Assembly: GCA_900112785.1 (NCBI GenBank)
Contig: FONB01000003.1
Span: forward strand, 310,001-374,000
Reading direction: 5' to 3'
DNA length: 64,000 nucleotides
DNA from: Phytobacter palmae
GTDB lineage: Bacteria; Pseudomonadota; Gammaproteobacteria; Enterobacterales; Enterobacteriaceae
The notes beneath the pieces were generated by a model that ran no database searches, had not been told where the DNA came from, and saw only the letters and a list, made by a program, of their open reading frames with translations. Shown here in pieces: positions 38,129 to 47,253 of this stretch. Numbering within the stretch: the first letter of the stretch is position 1; each line of letters starts with the position of its first letter. The position numbers were made by a program, and so were the translations under genes.

Positions 38129-38383
38129 ATGTTGAAATCGTATCTAATTTCCCTGGCGACGGGCCTGTTAGTGGGCGTTATCTATGGCGCAATGCAGGTG
38201 CACTCACCCGCACCACCCATCATCGCCCTGCTGGGCCTTTTTGGTATGCTGATTGGCGAACAACTGATTCCGCTTGCCCGTCGGCTTCTGCGCCGCGAGC
38301 CGGTGACAATGGCGTGGTTTCGTCATGAATGTGTGCCCAAAATTAGTGGCACGCCACCTCCTGACGACAAAAGCGCCCCTTAG
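38129..38383 (+). CDS. XapX domain membrane protein, second copy
   Basis: The 84-residue protein has the same core as its neighbour: LATGLLVGVIYGAMQVHSPAPPIIALLGLFGMLIGEQLIPLARRLLRR, then a short hydrophilic tail. The two copies likely arose by duplication and could pair in the membrane. It lies 26 bases before the receiver gene. Confidence 0.78.
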   Translation: MLKSYLISLATGLLVGVIYGAMQVHSPAPPIIALLGLFGMLIGEQLIPLARRLLRREPVTMAWFRHECVPKISGTPPPDDKSAP

Positions 38384-38409
38384 CCTGAGGGCAGACAGAG
38401 GAGTACGGC

Positions 38410-38781
38410 ATGAGGCTGTCACCGCGCATTGTCATCATTGATGATGAACGTTCCGTCCGTAGTGGATTAAGCAACCTGCTCCAGTCGGAGGGGTACGACT
38501 CTGACGCCTTCGACTCTGCGGAGGCATTTCTTCATAATGAATCCGCGCTGTCTGACGCATCTCTGCTTATTATTGATATCAAGCTAAAAGGTATGAGTGG
38601 CCTGGACCTGTATCGCCGGGTGGCTCAGCGTTGCGCTCCGCCGCCGGTGATTTTTATCTCCGGACATGAAGATGAAAACCTGTCGCGTTATGCTCCTGAG
38701 TTCGGGGGCGTTACGCTGCTGCGTAAGCCCATTAAAATCGAAACGCTGCTGGAACAGATCCGCCGCGAACTCTCTGTGTGA
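38410..38781 (+). CDS. Stand-alone FixJ-type receiver domain protein
   Basis: The 123-residue protein is only a receiver: acidic pair Asp11-Asp12 in IVIIDDERSVRSG, phosphoacceptor Asp56 in LLIIDIKLKGMSG, Ser84 in IFISGHEDE and Lys106 in LLRKPIKIE. There is no output domain. It lies 9 bases before the large kinase gene, so it is probably its phosphate partner, a signal relay or a phosphate sink. Confidence 0.88.
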   Translation: MRLSPRIVIIDDERSVRSGLSNLLQSEGYDSDAFDSAEAFLHNESALSDASLLIIDIKLKGMSGLDLYRRVAQRCAPPPVIFISGHEDENLSRYAPEFGGVTLLRKPIKIETLLEQIRRELSV

Positions 38782-38790
38782 GGAGCGCTA

Positions 38791-41700
38791 ATGAGCGAGA
38801 AACTTTCTGCTGCCGGTAAAATGATGGATGGTGAGGTTGTCACCTTAACCGATGACATTATTTTCACTCCGCTGACGCAGGAAGGAGGTATCGCCTGGAC
38901 GCTGTGTCAGCCGCTACATTCCGGCAGCAGTTTTATTCTTGCCTGCGCGGCCGTCACGGGTGATGAAGCCGCATTCCATACCACCCAACGCTTAAAAAAT
39001 GAATTTGCTCTGCGCAGACGACTCTCTGGTGTATGGGCGATAAAGCCGTTCAGCAGTACCAGTTACCATGGCCATTACGCACTGGTCTATGCGCCATTTC
39101 CTTTCCGCACCCTTGCACAACTGCCCCGGCAGCGAGCGCGTAGCATTGCCGATTTTCTTTCGGTTGCTATTGGCCTCTGTGCCCCGCTACGCCAGATGCA
39201 TGCGCAGGGGTTGATGCACAGCGATATCAAACCAGGCCACTTTTTTATCGACCCCGGCGGCGCTTACCGCCTGGGGGGATTTGGCCTTGCCAGCGAAGGA
39301 ACGAATGCCTTCGACCCGTCTCGCCTGACGGAGCCTGGCGGGACGCTGGCGTATATGTCGCCGGAGCACACCTCCCGTACGCCGGACAGGGTCGACAGCC
39401 GCAGCGATCTCTATAGTCTTGGCATTGTGCTCTACGAACTGCTGACCGGTGAGTTGCCCTTCGATCTCAGCGATGGCGGGCAGGCTGAATGGGCCCATCA
39501 CCATATTGCCTCTGCCCCCAGGCCACCCCGGCAGGTACGTACATCGGTTCCCCCAACGCTCTCGGACATGATTTTGCGGCTGCTGGAGAAATCCCCGGAT
39601 AACCGTTACCAGACGGTTGACGGATTGATTGCCGACCTGCGCCGCTGCGAGGCTTCGCTGGCCAAAAACGGTGAAATTACGCCGTTTATTCCCGGTTTGC
39701 AGGATCGGGTTGCGGCGCGTCTGCAGCCGGACCCGCTTTTTCTCGACCACCCGCAGCACCATCAACTGCTGGCGGTGTTTGACCGGGTGGCGGAGAGTGG
39801 CACGCATGCCCTGGTAACCATCAGTGGACCGCCGGGCTGCGGTAAATCTTCGCTCATTGCCTCGGCGCTCAGAAAGTTGCAACAGCGGCAGGCGTTACTC
39901 GCCGTGAGTAAGGCCGACCAGTATTCCCCGGTTCTGCCTTATACGGTCATTGCTTCTGCGTTTCGCTCGCTGACGCTCTGGCTGCTCGGCCAGGGCGCGG
40001 AAGAGGTGGCCCGCTGGAAAATGCGTTTAACACGGGCGCTTGGCGTCCATGCCGCGCTGGCGGTCAATCTGGTGCCGGAGTTAGGTTTACTGCTTGAAAA
40101 TCCACCGTTGACCGTTGTGAATACCCAGTCGGCGGATAGCCGAATGCGTTTCAACCTGATGGCGCATCGGCTTGTTGAGGCGTTTGCCACTCCTGACCGC
40201 CCGCTGGTGCTGGTGATTGATGATATTGACTGGATAGATCAGGCAAGCCTGCATCTGCTGGAGCATCTTGTCAGCAGCAGCGAGTCGCTGCCGCTGCTGC
40301 TGGTGGTTTCCTGCGCTGACACCGGCGTGTTTGCGGATGTCAGCGAAGAGGCGCAGTTGTCGACTCTGCGCGTCGGCGCCCGCTATACCGTTGAACTGCG
40401 GCCTGAACCGTTGAGCGTCAAAGCGGTATCCCGATGGCTGGCGGACCTGTTGCAGGCGCGGGCCTCCTGCCTCGGTGAACTGGCAACGCTGATCCACGAA
40501 AAAACCGGCGGTAACCCCCTCTTTACCCATGAGTTTATTCAGCGCATCGTCAAAGACGGGCTGATTACTCATCACAAACAGCAGGGCAAATTGCACTACG
40601 ATTCACACGCGATCCGTTCACGTAACTACACGGAAAATGTGGCAAGCCTGGTGGTGCTGCAACTGGCAGAGATGCCCCCCATGACGCGCAGACTGCTGGG
40701 CTGTCTGGCCTGTGTAGGGGGAAACGGTAATCCCGCACTGCTTAGCGCAATGCAGGAGACAGGGCCGGAGCTGCTACATGACCATCTGCTGCCTGCTGTT
40801 GCCGCCCGGCTGATTAGCCGCAGCGGTGATCAATATGCCTTTACCCATGATCGGGTGCAGAAGGCTGCGCAGGCACTGCTCGAAGCTGATGATATCTGTC
40901 ATCTCAATTTTGCTGCCGCGCGGTTCTTTACCGACGCGGTGTCTCAAAACGACAGCAATGAAAATCTGTTTCTGGCGGTCCACCACATAAGCTCATCCAT
41001 CGACTGTGTTCGCGTTTCACCCCAACGCGATAATTATCGTGCGATCTGCCGTCTTGCTGCGCAGCGCGCCAGGTTGACGGGGGATTATGCCTCGGCGGTG
41101 CGCTATCTGCGTACCGCGCGGTTATTGAAAGAGGATGCCCTGATTACCGCACCTGATGAGGATTTCGCTCTCGCTTTTGAAGAGGCGGAGTGTGAGTTTT
41201 TGCAGGGTAATCTGCCCTCTGCGCTGACGCTGTGTCAACAGCTACTGCGTGCGCCGGGTAGCCTGCAACAAAAGGCGGTTACCGCAGGCATGATGGCGGA
41301 AGTGCAAATGCGACAGTCGGATATGAGCCTTGCACTCGAGACCGCCCTGGCCTGGCTTGCGGTGTTCGGCATTCATCTGAGCCGTGCGCCGACAGATGCG
41401 GAGTGCGATGATGCCTGGCAAATGATTGAAGCGCGTATTGGGGATTATCCGGCGAGCCATTTTCGCCAGCTTGCGCGGATTGAAAACCCCGAAGCAGAAG
41501 CCGTCATCAACCTGATGCTCAGCGCCAGTATGTTTGCCGCATTTACCGCTCCACGCCTGCATTTTCTGTTACTTTGCCGAATCATATTGATGACCCTGGA
41601 GCATGGCTTAAATGGCGCGTTTACCACGGCGATTGCCTGGTACGGTGTCTTGATTGGTTGTCGCTACCATGCGTATGAAAAGGGGTATATGTACACGCTG

Positions 41701-44379
41701 CTGGGGCGCGATTTAGTGAAGGAGCAGCCGCTAAACCCCTTTATGGGGCGTACCTTTCTGGCGGTGGATTTGTGCAGCGCCTGGGTGAAGCCGCTGGGCG
41801 TTGCGGTGGATCACGCTAAAGCGTGCTTTACAGCGGCGGTTGAGCACGGCGATTTAACCGCAGCCTGTTTTATTATCCGCCATCAGACGATGAATTTCCT
41901 GATTCGTGGCGACCACCTCGACGGGGTATTGACGACCATTGAAGGCGGACTGAGTTTTATCCGCAAGCTACGTTTCCCGGATGTTGAGGTCATGCTGCTT
42001 ATCCAGCGCCTGTACGTTAATCATTTGCGTAACGCTGGATCGGGCAAGTTAAGTGGTCATAACCTCTATTCTGCGGCCTTGCTCAACTCAACCAACAAAC
42101 ACGAGAGACAGCCGATACCCCTGACCATTTTCTGGTTCTGGCTCTATCAGGGCATGGCCCATTTTATGGCAGGCGAGTATGACGATGCTTCCCGCTGTCT
42201 GGAAAAGGCGGCCCCGGTAGCCGATATGGTGCCGGGCTATCTGCATCTGCTGGATTATCACTTTTATAGCGCTCTCTCGCTGAGCCTGAGATTAACACCG
42301 GAAACGGTGACGCCCGCGCAGCGGGAAATCCTTGTTGCACATTATGACGTTATCGCACGCTGGGCGGATCATAACCCGGCGACCTTTGCCGATAAGGCCG
42401 CGCTGGTGCACGCGGAACTGGCGAGGCTGGAGCAGGCGAACGATGTCGCCATCGCCCGGTACGAAAACGCCATCGCCCTTTCTGCTGAGGTTGAGTGTCA
42501 TCCGGTGAATGGCCTGGCTTGCGAACTGGCCGGGGGTTTTGCCAAAGCGATGGGCTGGCATGTGGCTGCAGATGGCTATTTCAGAAACGCCTTTTCCGCA
42601 TGGCGGCGCTGGGGGGCGGTGGCAAAACTGCGTCAGCTTGAACGCCAGTACCCCCATCTGGCCTCCTCAGGACAACGCTCGCCTTACGACACCATCACTT
42701 TCGCGCAAAACGAAATGATGCACGATCTGGAAAGTGTCCTGCGGGCGGTCCGTGCCATGACCGAAGAGATTAACCTCGACCGCCTTGTCCACACGTTGAT
42801 GACGATGTTACTGGAGCGGGCAGGGGCGCAGCGTGGGCTTTTGATTCGTATCCTTGATAATACCATTCCCGAAACCCAGGCGTGGGCGGAGACATCCTCT
42901 GAAGGGGTGAAAGTACAGATTGTCAGAGAGCGCCCCTCTGCTACCGATATGCCGCTGTCGGTACTGGCGGCGGTGATGCGTACCGGGCAGGAGATTCGTA
43001 TCAGCAAGTCTGAGTTGTTCGGCCCGTTCAGTCAGGATCCGTATCTGGTGACTTCCGGTGCGGGCATCATGTGTGTACCGATGCATAAGCAGGGAAGACT
43101 GGTGGGGGTGCTCTATCTGGAAAATCGGGTGATGCCGGAAATTTTCACCGCCGGGCATTCACGTATCGTCAGAATGCTGGCGGCGCAGGCGGCGGTTTCG
43201 CTGGAGACGGCACGCCTTTATGCCGAGCGGGTCGAAGAGAACGTACAGCGTCGCCGGGCGGAAAAAGAGCTACGCGCCAGCCAGACCTCGCTGATGCTCG
43301 GGGAGAAAATCAGCAATACCGGAACATGGCGTTGGGAGCTGGAGCAGGATGTGATGTTTGTTTCCGATGAGTATGCGCGCATCCTCGGTCTGCCCGATCA
43401 TCAGCGGACGTTATCAATGGCCGACTTTATGACGCTGGTGCATCCGGAGGATTTTCCGCGTATCAACGCTCTGGTTAACGATAGCGTGCGTAATAGTGTC
43501 TCAATGCGGGCGGAGTTTCGTATTTTCCGCCCGGATGGTGAATGCCGCTATATTCTGGGCGTGGGCAATCCGGTGGAATATGAGGCTAACGTCGCGGAGT
43601 ATTTCGGCGTTATCACCGATATCACGGCGCGTCGCCAGTCTGAGGATGCGGTTCGCGTGGCGCAGGCCGATCTCGCCCGTGTTTCCCGCGCGACAACCGT
43701 TGGTCAGTTGACGGCCTCTATCGCCCATGAGATTAACCAGCCGCTGATGTCGATTGTCGCCAATGCGGGCGCCAGCCTGCGCTGGCTGAGCCGCGAGCCT
43801 GCGATGCTGAGTAATGCACGCGCAAGCCTGGAGGAGATCATCAGCGAAGGAGAGCGTGCGGGTAATATTATCCGTGGTCTGCAGGCGCTGACGCGAAACC
43901 AGACCTCAGGCTGCACGCAGATTAATCTGCATCACCTTGTCTATCATATTGTGGCGCTCTCGCGCAGCGAGCTGGAACGCCAGGAGATCGCGCTGCATTA
44001 CCAACTGGAGGCGCAGAATGCCGCGATTTTTGGCGACAGCGTACAAATACAGCAGGTGCTGTTAAATCTGATCGTCAATGCGATTGATGCAATGGCGGGA
44101 ATAGAGGATCGCCCGCTGATGCTGACTGTAAGTTCAGCAAATCCGCAACCCGATAAAATTCGCCTGGCCATTGCCGATACCGGCGTAGGCCTTACGCCTG
44201 AGGTACAGAAGCGTCTGTTCGACTCCTTCTACACCACTAAGGAGCATGGCATGGGAATGGGGTTGAGTATCAGCTACGGCATTATTGAAAAGCACGGCGG
44301 TAAATTGACGGCGGAGCCTCGCCAACCCTGCGGCAGCATCTTTACTTTTACGTTGCCGACCCACCCGGCGCAAGCGTAA
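38791..44379 (+). CDS. Giant (pseudo)kinase/ATPase/GAF/PAS/sensor histidine kinase
   Basis: The 1862-residue protein combines several domains. Residues about 1-290 are Ser/Thr-kinase-like, but the catalytic loop reads HSDIKPGH (143-150) instead of HxDxKPxN and DFG is GFG (163-165). A STAND-type ATPase follows, with Walker A GPPGCGKSS (346-354) and Walker B LVIDDID (Asp477/478). Residues about 600-1300 are helical and TPR-like. Then come GAF (about 1323-1480), PAS (about 1510-1610), HisKA with His1646 in SIAHEINQPL and HATPase with NAIDAM, ADTGVGL and GMGMGLS. No clear transmembrane segment is visible, so it is likely cytosolic. It matches the annotated class of trifunctional Ser/Thr kinase/ATP-binding/histidine kinases. 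Confidence 0.9.
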   Translation: MSEKLSAAGKMMDGEVVTLTDDIIFTPLTQEGGIAWTLCQPLHSGSSFILACAAVTGDEAAFHTTQRLKNEFALRRRLSGVWAIKPFSSTSYHGHYALVYAPFPFRTLAQLPRQRARSIADFLSVAIGLCAPLRQMHAQGLMHSDIKPGHFFIDPGGAYRLGGFGLASEGTNAFDPSRLTEPGGTLAYMSPEHTSRTPDRVDSRSDLYSLGIVLYELLTGELPFDLSDGGQAEWAHHHIASAPRPPRQVRTSVPPTLSDMILRLLEKSPDNRYQTVDGLIADLRRCEASLAKNGEITPFIPGLQDRVAARLQPDPLFLDHPQHHQLLAVFDRVAESGTHALVTISGPPGCGKSSLIASALRKLQQRQALLAVSKADQYSPVLPYTVIASAFRSLTLWLLGQGAEEVARWKMRLTRALGVHAALAVNLVPELGLLLENPPLTVVNTQSADSRMRFNLMAHRLVEAFATPDRPLVLVIDDIDWIDQASLHLLEHLVSSSESLPLLLVVSCADTGVFADVSEEAQLSTLRVGARYTVELRPEPLSVKAVSRWLADLLQARASCLGELATLIHEKTGGNPLFTHEFIQRIVKDGLITHHKQQGKLHYDSHAIRSRNYTENVASLVVLQLAEMPPMTRRLLGCLACVGGNGNPALLSAMQETGPELLHDHLLPAVAARLISRSGDQYAFTHDRVQKAAQALLEADDICHLNFAAARFFTDAVSQNDSNENLFLAVHHISSSIDCVRVSPQRDNYRAICRLAAQRARLTGDYASAVRYLRTARLLKEDALITAPDEDFALAFEEAECEFLQGNLPSALTLCQQLLRAPGSLQQKAVTAGMMAEVQMRQSDMSLALETALAWLAVFGIHLSRAPTDAECDDAWQMIEARIGDYPASHFRQLARIENPEAEAVINLMLSASMFAAFTAPRLHFLLLCRIILMTLEHGLNGAFTTAIAWYGVLIGCRYHAYEKGYMYTLLGRDLVKEQPLNPFMGRTFLAVDLCSAWVKPLGVAVDHAKACFTAAVEHGDLTAACFIIRHQTMNFLIRGDHLDGVLTTIEGGLSFIRKLRFPDVEVMLLIQRLYVNHLRNAGSGKLSGHNLYSAALLNSTNKHERQPIPLTIFWFWLYQGMAHFMAGEYDDASRCLEKAAPVADMVPGYLHLLDYHFYSALSLSLRLTPETVTPAQREILVAHYDVIARWADHNPATFADKAALVHAELARLEQANDVAIARYENAIALSAEVECHPVNGLACELAGGFAKAMGWHVAADGYFRNAFSAWRRWGAVAKLRQLERQYPHLASSGQRSPYDTITFAQNEMMHDLESVLRAVRAMTEEINLDRLVHTLMTMLLERAGAQRGLLIRILDNTIPETQAWAETSSEGVKVQIVRERPSATDMPLSVLAAVMRTGQEIRISKSELFGPFSQDPYLVTSGAGIMCVPMHKQGRLVGVLYLENRVMPEIFTAGHSRIVRMLAAQAAVSLETARLYAERVEENVQRRRAEKELRASQTSLMLGEKISNTGTWRWELEQDVMFVSDEYARILGLPDHQRTLSMADFMTLVHPEDFPRINALVNDSVRNSVSMRAEFRIFRPDGECRYILGVGNPVEYEANVAEYFGVITDITARRQSEDAVRVAQADLARVSRATTVGQLTASIAHEINQPLMSIVANAGASLRWLSREPAMLSNARASLEEIISEGERAGNIIRGLQALTRNQTSGCTQINLHHLVYHIVALSRSELERQEIALHYQLEAQNAAIFGDSVQIQQVLLNLIVNAIDAMAGIEDRPLMLTVSSANPQPDKIRLAIADTGVGLTPEVQKRLFDSFYTTKEHGMGMGLSISYGIIEKHGGKLTAEPRQPCGSIFTFTLPTHPAQA

Positions 44380-44388
44380 ACCAGGCCG

Positions 44389-45009
44389 CTATCGTCCCAG
44401 GGTTTTTTGAATATTCAGACGGTCTGCAGCCCTGACCAGATCGGTCAGGGAGCGGACCTGCATTTTCTCCATCACCCGCTTTTTATGTACTTTGGCAGTA
44501 ATTTCGCTGACCCCCATTTCGGTGGCGATCTGCTTATTGAGCAGTCCACCAATAGCCAGTTGAAACACCTCTTTTTCGCGCGGCGTCAGTGAGTCATAAC
44601 GGGTGGTCAATGCCTGTATCTCTTGAGTTTCGTCGAGAGTTTTCTCCGCCAGTTTCAGGGCGTCGGCCACCGCCTGCAGCAGTAAGCCTGGGACGGCGGG
44701 TTTGGTCATAAACTCATACGCCCCTGCTTTCATCGCTTTGACCGACAGCGGAATGGTGCCAAAACCAGTCAGGAAAATGACCGGAATCACATGTCCAAGC
44801 CGGGAAAGGGCGTCGGTGACATCGAAACCGCTGGCACCGGGCATATTCATATCCAGAATCAGACAGCCTGGCTGTGGAGTAAAAGGGTGAGACAGAAACG
44901 CTTGCGCTGAGGAGAAGTCGGCCACCCGATAATCCTCCGCGCGCAGCAGACTAACCAGCGCCTGCCTGACGGAATTATCATCGTCCACAACGTAAACAAT
45001 GTGATCCAT
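44389..45009 (-). CDS. FixJ/NarL-type response regulator with LuxR HTH
   Basis: The 206-residue regulator has a receiver with Asp9/10/11, phosphoacceptor Asp53 in CLILDMNMPGASG, FLTGFGT and FMTKPAVPG. A LuxR-type HTH (LTPREKEVFQLAIGGLLNKQIATEMGVSEITAKVHKKRVM) follows. It converges on the giant kinase gene with only 9 bases between stops and is almost certainly its DNA-binding partner. It is transcribed separately from a region with a Fur-box-like sequence. Confidence 0.9.
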   Translation of the reverse strand: MDHIVYVVDDDNSVRQALVSLLRAEDYRVADFSSAQAFLSHPFTPQPGCLILDMNMPGASGFDVTDALSRLGHVIPVIFLTGFGTIPLSVKAMKAGAYEFMTKPAVPGLLLQAVADALKLAEKTLDETQEIQALTTRYDSLTPREKEVFQLAIGGLLNKQIATEMGVSEITAKVHKKRVMEKMQVRSLTDLVRAADRLNIQKTLGR

Positions 45010-45133
45010 GCGTGTTCCTGGTTATTAGGGATATGTCTGTGCAAGAAAGATACTGACGTGAAGAGACGCCCGTTATGTTTCTTACATTACAGTGACATAC
45101 ATAGTTTTTTACTAAAGGATAACTGAATGTTAA

Positions 45134-45152
45134 CACAATAATTATCATTATC
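45134..45152. promoter_or_regulatory. Fur-box-like sequence upstream of the LuxR-type regulator
   Basis: The minus strand reads GATAATGATAATTATTGTG, about 16 of 19 positions of the Fur consensus. It overlaps a possible promoter, TTAACA then 16 bases then TAAAAA, reading toward the regulator gene. The rest of 45010-45421 holds no gene, only A+T-rich DNA and the hairpin at 45341-45370. Confidence 0.45.
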
Positions 45153-45340
45153 ATGTTTCAAATGAAAATAATAAAAATGCATGGCGTAATAACCGACGTT
45201 TCATTCCTGGCGTGTGTTAGCAGATGAAAAACAGCGTGTTGGCGGCAGGAAACAGAAATCGCGGAGCCTTCGATCTCTTTACCCTTATGCATAAAACAGC
45301 GGTGGAGGGAAAAATTCAGATTATTCTGTCAGGAAGCGAA

Positions 45341-45370
45341 CAGGCCAGCACTCAGAAGAGGGCTGGCCTG
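45341..45370 (-). terminator. Hairpin downstream of galP
   Basis: CAGGCCAGC (45341-45349) pairs perfectly with GCTGGCCTG (45362-45370). It lies about 50 bases after the galP stop and shares its stem with the metK terminator at 47177-47197. There is no strong T run, so efficiency is uncertain. Confidence 0.55.
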
Positions 45371-45421
45371 CAGTATCACCTGTGAATGGTCGTGCCTGTG
45401 GGACAAAGGCACGCCATCAAC

Positions 45422-46816
45422 TTAATTATGGGAACCGATTTCGCGCAGCGGGCGGCCTTTCATCAGGTTACGCTCGATATGCTCCAGCGAAATATGTTTG
45501 GTTTCCGGAACCAGCCACAGCGTCAGGATAATAAACAGGACGTTGAGGCCACCATAGACCCAGAAGGTGTTGGCGTTGCCAAGGGAGTCCAGCATAGTGA
45601 GGAACGTGGCACCGACAATCATGTTCGCTATCCAGTTGGTTGCTGTGGAGCAGGTGATACCGAAATCACGCCCTTTCAGCGGCTGAATTTCTGAACACAG
45701 TACCCAGATGACCGGACCGGCACTCATGGCAAACCCGACGATAAACATCAGCAGCATGGCGACAGCAAAGTATTGCGCACCCGGTGAGTGAATGCCCAGA
45801 TGCAGCATGGTCCCCAGAACCCCCATCCCGACGGCCATCACCAGGAAACCAAGCACCAGTGTGGGTTTGCGGCCCCAGCGGTCAACAACACCAATCGCGA
45901 TAAAGGTAGCCAGGACGTTGGTCAGACCGACAATTACCGTCCCCCACATTTGCTGGGTGGTATTACTGTAGCCTGCCAGTTCGAAGATTTTCGGTGCGTA
46001 ATACATGATTACGTTCATCCCGGTGAACTGCTGCATCACCTGTAACAGCACGCCAAGGAAGACCGCGCGACGGAAATTGTTATTCTCTTTAAACAGTGCC
46101 CAGCCGGTCTGTTTCACCTGCAGACTTTCACGAATTTCATCCAGCTCGTTTTTGGCTTCGGCGCTGGTATCACGCAGGCGTAACAGTACGCGTTCAGCAT
46201 CGTGGAAACGGCGTTTGGCGGCATACCAGCGCGGGCTATCCGGCAGGAAGAAGACGCCGATAAGCAGCAGGATCGCCGGAATAACAATCACGCCGAGCAT
46301 CCAGCGCCACGCGCCACTGTAGCTGAATGCCGTATCTGACAGATAGGCTCCGAGGATACCGATGGTAATCATCAGCTGGTACATCGAAATCATACTGCCA
46401 CGGATTTTTTCCGGTGCTATTTCGGACAGATAGAGCGGGGCGGTATAAGAAGCTATCCCCACAGCAAGACCCAGAATAACGCGGGAAATAATCAGGACTT
46501 CGACGTTAGGGGCTACAGCTGAGCACAGAGAACCAATAACAAAGAGAATGGCGCCGATCATCAGGCTTTTCTTACGCCCGAGTTTCCACGACATCCATCC
46601 GCTGCCTACGGCACCGACTGCGGCACCAAACATCATTGAACTGACCACCCACTCCTGTACATGAGAGTCAATTTTAAAATCATTGGTGATAAAGGGCAGC
46701 GCCCCGGCGATAACACCAATATCCAGGCCAAAAAGAAGTCCTGCCAGTGCGGCAAGGAAGCAGACAAAAAAGGTCATCGCCTTGTTTGAATGTCCCTGTT
46801 TTTTATTGTCAGGCAT
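45422..46816 (-). CDS. galP: Galactose:H+ symporter GalP
   Basis: The 464-residue MFS sugar porter has 12 helices. It carries GRKKSL and DRWGRKPT loops, PESPRW-type [27 protein letters not shown] and the C-terminal [13 protein letters not shown]. The start [14 protein letters not shown] at ATG 46816 follows GAGGG; four upstream in-frame codons are rejected. It matches E. coli GalP along its length. CRP-like and GalR-like sites lie upstream. Confidence 0.96.
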   Translation of the reverse strand: MPDNKKQGHSNKAMTFFVCFLAALAGLLFGLDIGVIAGALPFITNDFKIDSHVQEWVVSSMMFGAAVGAVGSGWMSWKLGRKKSLMIGAILFVIGSLCSAVAPNVEVLIISRVILGLAVGIASYTAPLYLSEIAPEKIRGSMISMYQLMITIGILGAYLSDTAFSYSGAWRWMLGVIVIPAILLLIGVFFLPDSPRWYAAKRRFHDAERVLLRLRDTSAEAKNELDEIRESLQVKQTGWALFKENNNFRRAVFLGVLLQVMQQFTGMNVIMYYAPKIFELAGYSNTTQQMWGTVIVGLTNVLATFIAIGVVDRWGRKPTLVLGFLVMAVGMGVLGTMLHLGIHSPGAQYFAVAMLLMFIVGFAMSAGPVIWVLCSEIQPLKGRDFGITCSTATNWIANMIVGATFLTMLDSLGNANTFWVYGGLNVLFIILTLWLVPETKHISLEHIERNLMKGRPLREIGSHN

Positions 46817-46882
46817 GATGCCCTCCATATCGTTATATCAGTTTTTGCGATGGTAAACGTAGGCCAATGTCGGGCTGTTTTT

Positions 46883-46898
46883 TGTGATGAATGTCACG
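46883..46898. promoter_or_regulatory. CRP-like site for galP
   Basis: TGTGA-TGAATG-TCACG differs from the consensus at one position and lies about 75 bases upstream of the galP start. Confidence 0.65.
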
Positions 46899-46901
46899 CA
46901 A

Positions 46902-46917
46902 GTGTAATCGGTTACAT
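46902..46917. promoter_or_regulatory. GalR/GalS-like operator for galP
   Basis: GTGTAATCGGTTACAT fits the GalR consensus GTGKAANCGNTTNCAC except for the last base. It sits 4 bases from the CRP-like site. GalR/GalS control of galP is established in E. coli. The remaining 46918-47176 holds no gene. Confidence 0.7.
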
Positions 46918-47176
46918 TCTCCCGAAAACAGCCAGATAAATAAAACTGATAAATATTATAGATATAAGATAAAGCGGCGGGGGCGCGTGACGCGAGTTTC
47001 AGACTAAACCGAAAGGGGATGTAACAGCGATTCTGTGCCTGGTAAATGTTGGGTTATAAGCCGCGTGAATAACGGCAAAACACAGATGTAATCGTTCTCA
47101 TTAAGATATTGAAAATGCTTTAAAAGTTTAGTCGGTTTTTGTAAAAGCGCAGGAGGGGAGTGCACTGATAAACAAA

Positions 47177-47197
47177 AGGCCAGCACGAGGCTGGCCT
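47177..47197 (-). terminator. Rho-independent terminator of metK
   Basis: AGGCCAGC and GCTGGCCT pair across a 5-base loop; on the minus strand the stem is followed by TTTTGTTT. It lies about 57 bases after the metK stop. A second perfect inverted repeat, AAACGCT-AA-AGCGTTT, lies at 47204-47219 between the two. Confidence 0.7.
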
Positions 47198-47253
47198 GTT
47201 ACAAAACGCTAAAGCGTTTACGCCGTATCCGGGAAATCTCCCCGGTAGCGCTG

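Noticed and set aside
38791-44379. Giant kinase gene as a toxin or NLR-type phage defence gene
   Set aside because: The STAND ATPase and TPR-like region invite this idea, but the C-terminal GAF/PAS/histidine kinase and two receivers point to signalling, and there is no nuclease, TIR or other effector domain.
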